This document shows, in pieces, positions 46,140 to 55,397 of a stretch of 64,000 nt of DNA. The notes under the pieces are model-generated. The model was not told the DNA's origin. It ran no database searches and saw only the letters and a program-made list of their open reading frames with translations. Both the position numbers and the translations under genes were made by a program. Each line of letters opens with the position of its first letter. Position 1 is the first letter of the stretch. The stretch is from Stenogyne calaminthoides (taxonomy: Eukaryota > Streptophyta > Magnoliopsida > Lamiales > Lamiaceae), in NCBI GenBank assembly GCA_037126765.1, contig JBBCBC010000008.1:806001-870000 (forward strand), in the 5' to 3' direction.

Positions 46140-47265
46140 GACTAAAAGTAGTACTTGTTTAAATAGAAAAATAGTACTTATTTAAATGAAAGTATTACTT
46201 GTTAAATGAAAAATATTACTTAAGTTTAAATAGAAAAGTAGTACTCCCTCCGTCCCCCACCAACATGCACACTTGCTTTTGCACAGAAATTAAGAAAATA
46301 GTTTTTTAGTGTTTTGTTGATTTTTTAAAGGGGATGAAAGGTGGAGATTGTAGGGTGGAGATTGTGAGATTTTTTGTCATTTTAAGGCGTGCAAGTTGGT
46401 AAGGGACGGACAAAAAAGGAAAGTGTGCAAGTTGCTAAGGCACGGAGGGAGTACTTGTTTAAATATAAAAGTAGTACTTGTTTAAATGAAAAATAGTATT
46501 TGTTTAAATAGAAAAACATTACTTGTTTAAATAGAAAAAGTAGTACTTGTTTAAATAGAAAAATAGTACTTGGTTAAATGAAAAGTATTACTTGTTTAAA
46601 TTAAAAGTATTGTTTAAATAATAGAAAGTATTACTTGTTTAAATGAAAGGTATTACTTGTTTAAATGAAAAGTATTACTTGTTAAATGAAAAATATTACT
46701 TGTTTAAATAGAAAAGTAGTAGTTGTTTAAATAGAAAAGTAGTACTTGTTTAAATGAAAAGTAGTACTTGTTTAAATGAAAAGTATTACTTGTTTAAATA
46801 GAAAAATATTACATGTTTAAATAGAAAAGTAATACTTGTTTAAATGAAAAGTATTACTTGTTTAAATAGAAAAGCAGTACTTGGTTAAATGAAAAGTAGT
46901 ACTTGGTAAAATTAAAAGTATTGTTTAAATAATAGAAAGTATTACTTATTTAAATGAAAGGTATTACTTGTTTTAATGAAAAGTATTACTTGTTAAATAA
47001 AAAGTATTACTTGTTTAAATAGAAAAGTAGTAGTTGTTTATATAGAAAAGTAGTATTTATTTAAATAAAAAAATATTACTTGTTTAAATAGAAAAGTAGT
47101 ACTTGTTTAAATAGAAAAATATTACTTGTTTAAATGAAAAGTAGTACTTGTTTAAATAGAAAGTAATATTTTTTTAAATAGAAAAGTTGTACTTGTTTAA
47201 ATGAAAAATATTACTTGTTTAAATAGAAAGTAGTACTTTTTTAAATAGATAGTAGTATTTGTTTA
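46140..47265. repeat. Minisatellite inside the CACTA element, unit about 22-24 bp
   Basis: Dozens of diverged copies of a unit like GTAGTACTTGTTTAAATAGA/ATGAAAA, interrupted at 46244-46451 by a Stowaway MITE. Higher-order duplications of several units are visible (for example 46560-46700 against 46890-47000). Confidence 0.92.
46244..46451. mobile_element. Stowaway-type MITE nested in the CACTA minisatellite
   Basis: Left terminus CTCCCTCCGTCCC, right terminus GGCACGGAGGGAG, with TA on both sides. Interior has TGCACACTTGC and its inverse. Confidence 0.85.
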
Positions 47266-47289
47266 AAAAAAATGAATTTTTAGGACATA

Positions 47290-47570
47290 CTCCCTCCTTT
47301 TTTATATACATGTCATTTTAGCCTTTTGAATTATTTGTGAAATAGATGTTGTTATGGTATTTTATCCCCCTTTATCTCATATTTACCCTTGATATTGTAA
47401 TTTTAATTTTCAAATTTCCTACAAATGTGTTGGTGTTTATTTTTTCAACCAATAGTTTTTATTGTTAAAAATATTTAAATAATAGTAATTAAGGTTAATT
47501 TTGGAAAAAAAATGTGTCATTAATTTGTCTTAAAAACTCCAGAATGACATCTATTAAAAAAAGGAGGGAG
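47290..47570. mobile_element. Stowaway-type MITE nested in the CACTA element
   Basis: Termini CTCCCTCCTTTTTT and AAAAAAAGGAGGGAG with TA on both sides; interior ATGTCATT/AATGACAT inverted motifs. Confidence 0.82.
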
Positions 47571-47909
47571 TATACATTTTAAAAGAATATAATAATGTAT
47601 TTATAATTTATAATATAAAAATATATATAATTAGTATTTTAAAGATTATTAGATAGTTAAATTAAATAAATGAAATAAAAAAATTAAAAAAAAAGTGTAA
47701 AAAAAACGAATTAAAAAAATAAATAAATAAATTTTAATATAATACAATTTAATTTAAATTTATAAATAAATAAGTAAAAAATAAAAATTATTATATTAAA
47801 ATGTGGTTAAATCATTAAATTAGATTATTGAAATAAATGATTTAAAAAAAATTGAAAAAAATATATTTTTAGGACATATAGAATTAATTTCATTAAGTAA
47901 ACGCAAGAA

Positions 47910-48118
47910 AGCAAGTGTCCGAGCGGTTTGATCCTCGCTCAGGCGCCCATAGGTCCCTTGTTCGGTCCCCCTTGGGAGCGAAAATTTGTCTCATTTAATT
48001 GGAAGGCTTGGTGACTTATATATGGTATGCTTGGTGGTTGGGTTCCATATGGTCAGTGGTTCGGGTGGTTCGGTGTTGGACGCCCCCTGGGCTCGTGTTC
48101 GAACCACCGTGAGCCATT
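47910..48118 (+). other. tRNA-like segments within the CACTA element
   Basis: 47915-47980 has GTGTCCGAGCGGTTTGAT and TTGTTCGGTCCC, resembling the A and B boxes of a Ser/Leu-type tRNA. 48050-48110 has GGTTCGGGTGGTTCGG and GTGTTCGAACCACC. Neither folds into a complete tRNA by eye, so these look like SINE heads or decayed tRNA pieces. Confidence 0.35.
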
Positions 48119-48439
48119 TTTTTTTCGTAAATTCAAGCTTTAGCGACGGATTTAATAAAAATTTTTATTAAAAACAATTGTCGCTAATCAGCGACGGTCA
48201 CAAAAAACCGTCGCTACGGTTAGTGACCCTCGATTCAACGTCGGATTTTTTTCCGTTGTCAAAACCGTCGCTAATGTCGTTAGGGACGGTTTTTTCCATC
48301 GCAAAAACCGTCATTTAACCCCATCTTTTTTGTAGTGTCATTCTCTATGTCTCGAACTCAAAATCTCGGAGTCTTAGACAATGAAACTCTAACCATTTAA
48401 TTTGAGCTATTTGCATTTGACATTTTCCCCACTAATTTT

Positions 48440-48800
48440 AAATTTGCATATTTAAGGGATTTTGAAAGTTTCAAATTTACAGAAGGGGTTCACTCTAATT
48501 TTTACATCATCTTGTATATTCAAGGTTTACCACACTTTGATCAATTTATCTATGACCACCCATCATTCTACTCTCTGACAACCCAATTAATTTCTCCCGT
48601 TCTTTTACCCAATTACTTACATAAATAATAAAAATGACGTGTGGAAACTCGAGTTTTTGGTAAACTTAATTTTTTTTAATATCATATAAAAATTATTACT
48701 GATGTGTATAAAAATATGACATAACAATAATATATTTTATATATAATAATTATAAATTAATCTATACCCTGCATAAATATATGTTATTCGAAAGTAAAGA
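48440..48800. repeat. Segment duplicated at 62815-63060
   Basis: Shares GATTTTGAAAGTTTCAAAT, TTTACCACACTTTGATCAATTT, CATTCTACTCTCTGACAAC and CATAAATATATGTTATTCGA with 62815-63060. It belongs to the upstream side of the duplicated B3 unit. 48801-49228 is AT-rich with nothing recognised. Confidence 0.75.
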
Positions 48801-49228
48801 AAATTAAAAAAGAAATTGTTTAAATATATAAGAAAAATAACTCAATACTCCATATATTATAAATCAGTTGGCTATATTAATTACTCTGTGGATATGTATA
48901 TATTTCCAAATATAATATAAAATATATAATTAAATAAAAAAAATCAAATATAATAAAATAAAATCAAATCTTAAACGTAATTATAATATAAAAATTTATT
49001 ATCAATCTTCATCAATATTATAATATATATGTTTGTATAATTCTCACAATTGAAGCATATTTTTCGTCAAAACAAAAAAAATATTATAAGAACAGTATTG
49101 AGATTGTATATAGGAAAAGAAAAATCCTCCTCTTATTATTATTCTAAAAACCATCCACAATTATTTTCTATTCAACAACATAACTTAGATTCCATAACAA
49201 AATATATTTTTTACGTACTAAAAAGAAG

Positions 49229-49947
49229 CACTACAAGAAAATGAAGAATTGTCTGTAGAAATTTTTAAATAGCTATAAAATTTTCTATAAAAATAATTTG
49301 GTCATTAAAAAGTGTTAATTGTCTACGATTTGACTACCAATTTTTAGAATAATCTTTGAAAAAAATACCTTAACAAATTATTCCCTAACCAAACAAATTA
49401 CCTACGTGCAATTTACCTAAATATTTGTGTTTTAAGGACAATAATTTTACGGGCTTAGAAATGTAGGACAATATGTTTTAAAATTTAAATAGGACAATAT
49501 GTTTTAAAAATATGTAAATGTATGACAATCGAGTCCGAACCTCACATGATATTTCAGCTCGATTTGGGCTTATTCGGGCTCAATTGTACTACATTTACAC
49601 AGATCTTAAAACATATTATCAATATTTACATATTTTAAAACATATTGTCCTACATTTCCAAGTTTGTAGAATTATTGTCTTTAAAACACAACCCCCCAAA
49701 ATTATTGTCCTAGAAAAATATTTTTCCCGACAAATGTCTTACCTACACAAATAATTTTCTAGACAATTTACATTTACGTAGGCAATTATATTTATAGTTT
49801 AAAAATAGTCTAATTAATTAGAAAAAATTGTAGACAAATTGTAGGCAAGTTTTACTATTTAAGGATGAAATTATTTTCTTGAAAATTTCGTAGGCATGCT
49901 GGAAAAATATTAAAAAAAATTTGTAAGTAATGCACTATTTTCTTGTG
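49229..49947. mobile_element. CACTA-like element with a nested inverted-repeat insertion
   Basis: Starts CACTACAAGAAAATG and ends ATTTTCTTGTGGGTG, a decayed inverse. No target duplication survives. Within it, 49428-49713 is a second inverted-repeat element: GGACAATA, AAATGTAGGACAATATG and TTTTAAA motifs appear inverted on its right side. Confidence 0.65.
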
Positions 49948-50116
49948 GGTGGGGGAGCAAACAAAGTTGACTTGGAACAAATTCAAACAACTAGTATATA
50001 TTTTCTGATCATGCATGCTTCGACTATTCTTCGGTTGTGCTTATCAAGAAAAGACTTGAAGGTATTGAAAAGGAAAAAAAAAAACTCATGCATGCAGTTT
50101 GTAAGTTGGTTCCTGA

Positions 50117-50200
50117 TAATATGAAGCGCCAATCGGAATTTATTGAGACGGAGGTAGCCCCATCCGTGAACTATATATCCCCAGACCCCAAGTTTTTATC
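50117..50200 (-). pseudogene. Fragment of a B3-like gene 3' end
   Basis: ATAATAT.GAG.GCCAATCGGAATT and GTAGCCCCATCC.TGAACTA match the last coding codons of B3-1 (about 43150-43215). Only about 80 bp remain. 50201-50419 is the 3' flank of B3-2 and includes the unoccupied site of the SINE at 34638-34821. Confidence 0.6.
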
Positions 50201-50419
50201 TCTTACAAACTATATATCGTGCTCACCTTTTGCTATCTGGAAAATGTATTTCTATATCAGTACATAATTGTGTTAACAAGATTAGATTTGAACTCAATTT
50301 GATTTAATGAAAAAAAAAAAAAAAAATTAGCCCCACTTCATTGATCAATTTAACTTAGAAAGAAAAAAAAGAACTAAGATGACTATATTTTAATAAATAA
50401 AAATCAATAAATTTGAGAA

Positions 50420-51559
50420 TTAATTGTCTTTGATGATATTTAGAGCCCATCGGAATTCATGGCCTTGACGGTACCCCCATCCCTGAACTAAATTCCCACA
50501 CTGCAAGCCTTGAGCATTCACAAACTTATGCCATTCATGTTTAAGATATATGGTACCGTTGTTCACCTTCCACGATGTTAAGTTCAAAGTATGTTGATTA
50601 TCATTCACTTTTATTTTTTCTTCTTCTCTCAGAAACTCTAACAATTTATCTTCGTCAGAGATGAGTAGTCGGTTTAGACCTCCATTAGTATCCGATATTG
50701 TGAGCTTCTTTTCGAACAAGAAAACGGGCCCGTGCTGGTGGATTTCTTCAAGTATTGATGGATGGAACAGCGGTGGGGCCTGATCGTCCAAACCAGAATT
50801 TTCCGACTTTCTCTTGCTCGTTTGTTTCTTTTTCTCCAATCTTCTCTTCTCTGATGATAGTACCTGTCAGAAAAATAAAAAATAAAAATTAATTTCGTCC
50901 CTCTTTATAAATTCGAACTATATATGATATGCAATTCTTTCGATACCTTTAGTACTACGAGAAGACGACGGACTCGAGTTATGCATCTTTTCCTTTCCTT
51001 TATTAATGCTCCTTGTAGTTTCTTGATCATCATGAAGGCCCAAATTACTCCCATCAACCAACTTGGGGATATCTCGAATTTCTTGATGATCCACATTAGG
51101 GTTTCCCAAATTTGTTGTAGTATTGTCTAATTCATTGATGATGATTCCTTTAGTGTTTCCCATTAATCTTGTATCTGGAATATTGCTCGATGACTCCCCC
51201 ACATACATCATCTTTTCCTTTCCTTTATTAATGCTCGTTTCTTGATCAACAATATTGATATCAACGCCAAATATCCTAACACTTGTTGCAGCTTTATCAA
51301 TCAACATCGGATCATGTGGAATTTCTTGATGACTAACTTTAGCTGTTTTTTTCTGACCGCGGAAAACCGTCGGAGGTGGCATTAAGTCAGGGACGTCTTG
51401 GAGAGCCTCGGGATTTTGCGGCAACGGCAATATGTGTGTTTGTTTATACTTGTTTTCAGCAAAGAAATCGTATTCATCATGAATAATTCTCGCTGGAATT
51501 GACGCATAATTATATTGCGAGTAGTGTTGCTGCTGACCGAGATTTTGATCATCCGCCAT
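50420..51559 (-). CDS. B3/DUF313-like protein, two exons (B3-2)
   Basis: ATG at 51559 (MADDQNLGQQQHYS). Exon 1 is 51559-50947 and exon 2 is 50850-50420, giving 347 residues. The donor is AAAG|GTATCG. The frame is kept only if the acceptor is the CAG ending at 50851; the stronger-looking CAG 13 nt upstream (CTGACAG|GTACT) would shift the frame and lose the B3 part. The N-terminus matches B3-1 (IPARII, YDFFA, HILPLPQNPEAL), with one full and one partial copy of the SINKGKE/TNLGNPNVDHQEIRD repeat instead of three. The C-terminus is FLFEKKLTISDTNGGLNRLLI and LVQGWGYRQGHEFRWALNI. Likely nuclear and DNA-binding by family; unproven. Confidence 0.7.
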
Positions 51560-52819
51560 CTTAGTACTACCTCCTTCTTGATCTTCTTTCTTTTGATAAT
51601 TCACTCTCAATTATGATTTGTATGTATTGTTTCTATGCCAGTATAGGAGGATAATGGAGAATTTTTTTTTAGGGATAATTACATTCCCCTACATGCTTTT
51701 GAGCTCATTTACTCTCAGCCCATTTATACCTTAATTTTATGCCCTCAGATTTGTGACGTCATTTTTCTTCTTCATCGTCCGGATTTCGCCACAAACCCTT
51801 CCCACCCCCAACACCCCCCACCCCTCTGCAACATCACCACTCTCTGACACATTACACCCAACTCCAATAATCATTTAGTCTAAATTCCATTCTCCACAAT
51901 CTCTTCTTCTCTCTCTATCCAATTGAATTCAAAATCGGAGGAGAAATTTTCGGATCCAAAATTCCAAAATCAAGGTTTGGCCGAAGTCGAGGACGACGGA
52001 GATATTCTGTTTTACTATTCTGGTGGTTGATGGCGGCGGGCGACGGCAGCCGATCGAAGAATCTAGAAAATGTCAAAGCCCTATTTTGCTGCAGTGTTGA
52101 ACCAAAATGAAGTGATACTCTGATTTTTTTCTCTGTTTTATTTCTTGGGGTTTTTCTTTTCTTTTCTTCTCTGTTCTTGTTTTGAAGAGAGAGAGATGAT
52201 TGATGATCTTGTTGGATTCTTGGGATCTGTTTGTTCCTACAACTTATGCTGAATTTCAGGTTTGTATGATTTTTTGGTGTTGATTATGTTGTTATTGAAT
52301 TCTGAGATGCTGTTAAAAGGGAAAAAAATTGGGAATTTTCTTGTATCTATTCTTTTGTTATTCTTGAATTTGATGATACTGGTACACAATGATAAATGGG
52401 TTAGTTATAAATTGTTGTTATTTGTAGAGCGGGTGTACATTTTTATTCTTCGCACATTATCAAATGGCAATTTTGTTGGAGTGAGTGAAAATAGAGCCTA
52501 AAATTTATTTGATTGGTCTAATTTTAATTTTTTTCACTCTGTTTTTTTACACATTTGATGGGTTGGCTTCCATTTTTTGTATAAATGATCAAGAGCAATG
52601 CTTGGTTGATGATAGTACATACTACATACATTTTCACTCTGTTTTTTTACACATTTGATATGTTGGCTTCCATTTCGGTTTGATTGTGCTAATTTAAATT
52701 TTTTTCACTCTGTTTTTTTGTCAGGTGGATGTACATTTATTCAGTGAATGTACATTTTTGAATGTGTAGAGTAATTTATGTCAAAATTAAGTATGATGAT
52801 GTATTTAATTCTGGTTTTG

Positions 52820-53300
52820 GATATATACAAATGACAACTCTTGATTAGCTTATTTTTTGTATAAATGAGAACTCTTGATTGATTTATTTGTTGTATCAAT
52901 GAGAACTCTTGATTGATTTATACAATGAGAACTCTTGATTGATTTATTTTTTGTATAAATGAGAACCCTTCATTGGTTTAATCTTGGATTTTAGATTTTT
53001 ATACAAATGAGAACTTTGGATTTGGATCTATTGAGCTAATAATCTAACCAATTTATTGACCTAGTGTACATTTATTAGCGCGAATGTACATTATAATTGT
53101 TCAAGCGTACATTTTTGTGCGCGAATGTACATTATTATTGTTCAAGTGTACATTTTTGTGCGCTAATGTACATTATTATTGTTCAAGCGTACATATATTT
53201 TGTGAGCGAATGTACATTATTACTGTTCAAGCATACATTTTTGTAGCAAATGCACACTACTATCGTGCGAGTGTACATTATTAAACGAATGTACATTCAA
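52820..53300. repeat. Two tandem arrays inside the 2.4 kb insertion
   Basis: 52830-52975 has units of about 35 bp around GAGAACTCTTGATTGATTTA. 53060-53290 has units of about 41 bp built from GCGAATGTACATTATTATTG and TTCAAGTGTACATTTTTGTG. Confidence 0.85.
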
Positions 53301-53800
53301 AAACCGTAAGTATAGGTCACATGTACATTGTGTCGATCGACTGTACATTTTTATCGTCCAAGTGTTCCTTTCATGGTTTGATACACTGCGAAAAAATACA
53401 GTATGAATTTAAAAAATCTTTAACATGGGATTGAAAAATAAAGTAAAGTAGTCATGAAAAATAAAGAAAAAAGAAAAATGAACAATGAAAGTGTGGGCCA
53501 TGGGATTTAAAATCATTTTTTAAAGTTAGTGTACATTTTATTCATCGAGTGTACATTTTATTCTTTGAGTGACATAAAATTAAATTTATTGATTGATATC
53601 ACCGTGCATTTTTTTAACAACATTGTACTACACTTTACAGGGAAATAAAATAATTATATAGCATTACCATTTTTATAATGATATAGAGAGATATATACAA
53701 AAGAAAAAAAAATATATATATATATAGAGAGAGAGAGAATGTGTAGTAGGGAATGAATGAGACAAGAAATAGATACAAAAATATGTAATTTGATAGTGTT

Positions 53801-53884
53801 GCAGTGGGGTGGGGTGGGGTGTGGGTGGGGGGGGTCGGTGGGATGCAGGTTTTTAGTGAGGTTGAGTGTGGGGGGGGGGGGGGT
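53801..53884 (+). other. G-run tract with G-quadruplex potential
   Basis: Consecutive GGGGTGGGGTGGGGTG-type runs followed by a longer G homopolymer (about 53872-53882), enough for several overlapping four-tract quadruplex motifs on the plus strand. Confidence 0.7.
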
Positions 53885-54308
53885 CTGCAAGTCTGCAGGT
53901 GGGAGGGTAATTTACTGGGTTGGGGTGTAGGAATGAATTTTGAATGTATTTTCATTTAATAATAATGTTCACTTTTAGTGAGGGTATTCCCGTCTAATTT
54001 TATAGTTAATTGTGTTGAAAGCAGCAAAAAGTGGGTGAGTAGGAAAGTCAAAAAAGTCAATGTAGGTAAATGTCAAAGCCCTTTTTTTTTATAGTAGAAA
54101 ATTATAAAGTTAAATGGTAAAAAAAGTAGTTACCTAGAAGGAAATTTATAGGATTTTAATTTGTGCGATGCAAATATAAAAAATATCTCGATATCTTCGT
54201 AATATATCGTTGATATATCATATATATATCTTGTAAATGCAATAAGGATATTGATCAGATAAAAAATATTTTTTATTGAGTATCATGAAATGTTTTTTTT
54301 ATTATGAT

Positions 54309-55384
54309 TGTTGATAGCTAGTTTAAATGGATTAATTGTGTGGAATATGGCTTTTTGTGGTAACTAACTAATCAAACAATGAGAGCTCAAATGATTGAAC
54401 TCTGAAAGATTAAAGACTGAAAGCGTAAGTAAATTGCACAGAGACTAGGGCAAATGTTGCCTCTTGTATAGATATTTTTCGGACCATTTTTGGGTCTTAA
54501 GTGCCCATATTTATACTACATGGGAGACTACATTACACTCTCCGTTTTTCTTGTCGAGACATCAAATGGTCAAACTTCCATTTAATGCCCAGTACTTCAT
54601 TTTACATTAATTTCCGACATCTTTTAGGAGCTCTTGGGAGCTCCTGAGAGCTCGCCTCAGCTAGCAGCGCGACACCTGGCAAGCCCCTGAGTCCTTCGTC
54701 GTAGTTCTCTGATCTTTCCCCAAATCGCGTGACCAAAGTTGTCGTCTTGTAGTTCAAGTCATTGACTTAGCTACATTTAGATGGTTTTCCTGACTTAGTA
54801 CCGCGCTGCGGTATTAACTCCCCTTCGTACAAGCAAACTCCTAGCGGCGGACATTGTACCTGTTGTACTTTCCGGACGAACTCTGGATAAAAGACCTCTT
54901 GCATAGAGCTTTCTAGGCGAGCTAGCTTGATGAGAGCTCATTGAGCGAGCTCTTAGTGAGCTAGATAGGAGCTCATTGGGCGAGCTCATAGTGTGCTAGA
55001 TAGGAGCTCATTGGGCGAGCTCACAGCGAGCTAGATGGAAGCTCATTGGGCGAGCTCATAGCGAGCTAGACGGAATCTCATTGAGCGAATTCATAGTGAG
55101 CCGATTGGTGAGCTCTCAATGAGCTAGTCCGAACTCATTAAGCGATCTCATAACGAGCTCTTGACCCTTTATTTTCATAAGGTTTTCTGAGAGCTCTATG
55201 AGCGAGCTACTTTACTTGGGCGTGACGACCTCAGCCCTTTCTTGATGAGCTAGAGTCCATCTCATGTGGGCGAGCTTGGCAACTATTGTCGGGCCAGGCG
55301 AGTTTGGCCCAGTTATCCGATTGGGTTTCTTCATTAACGGGTGAAATATTAATGGGCTTATGCCGAATTAATAGTGACTCAACA
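54309..55384 (-). repeat. 3' LTR (left in the window)
   Basis: 1076 bp. A minus-strand TATAAATA box is at 54508-54515. It contains a shorter version of the 35-bp GAGCTCATTGGGCGAGCTCA array (about 54935-55110). Confidence 0.9.
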
Positions 55385-55397
55385 ATTGCCCCTCAGT
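55385..55397 (-). other. Polypurine tract of the LTR element
   Basis: Minus strand ACTGAGGGGCAAT immediately before the 3' LTR, the usual plus-strand primer position. Confidence 0.75.

Larger units (their letters stand above)
45691..48337. mobile_element. Non-autonomous CACTA (En/Spm) element
   Basis: Starts CACTACAAAAAATG and ends with the inverse of CACTACAAAAAAGATG; flanks are taa and tca, a 3-bp target duplication with one mismatch. Both subterminal regions (about 45730-45905 and 48140-48310) carry many AGCGACGGTTTT/AACCGTCGC motifs, typical of CACTA ends. No transposase frame. It holds a long minisatellite, two Stowaway MITEs and a tRNA-like segment. 2647 bp. Confidence 0.9.
45380..48421 (-). 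mobile_element. tRNA-derived SINE (family 1), interrupted by a CACTA element
   Basis: Tail and body lie at 45380-45690 and the tRNA-like head at 48338-48421 (minus strand AGCTCAAATTAAATGGTTAG and GAGTTCGAGACA). Imperfect target duplications attttcccacgattt (45365-45379) and attttccccactaatttt (48422-48439) bound it. The paralogous DNA at about 62797-62820 has this site once, uninterrupted. The SINE flank was later duplicated and a CACTA element inserted in its head-side body. Confidence 0.75.
51671..54086. mobile_element. 2.4 kb insertion in the B3-2 upstream region, MULE-like
   Basis: The B3-1 upstream sequence is continuous at 44540-44640, but the B3-2 equivalent is split between about 51665 and about 54095. 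The inserted DNA begins GGGATAATTACATTCCCCTACAT and its inverted right end begins GGGCTTTGACATTTACCTACATT. It lies between T-runs that could be a poly-T target duplication. The interior includes a CT-rich 5' UTR-like segment (51880-52260), two tandem-repeat arrays and a G-run tract. No transposase; the minus frames at 53635-53955 are low complexity. Confidence 0.6.

Noticed and set aside
47915..47985. Possible tRNA-Ser or tRNA-Leu gene
   Set aside because: A/B-box-like words are present, but I cannot form a full cloverleaf with paired acceptor stem, so I list it only as tRNA-like.
54795..54989. 64-codon minus frame found in both LTRs
   Set aside because: Duplicated only because the LTRs are; Ser/Arg low-complexity from the GAGCTC array, no domain.
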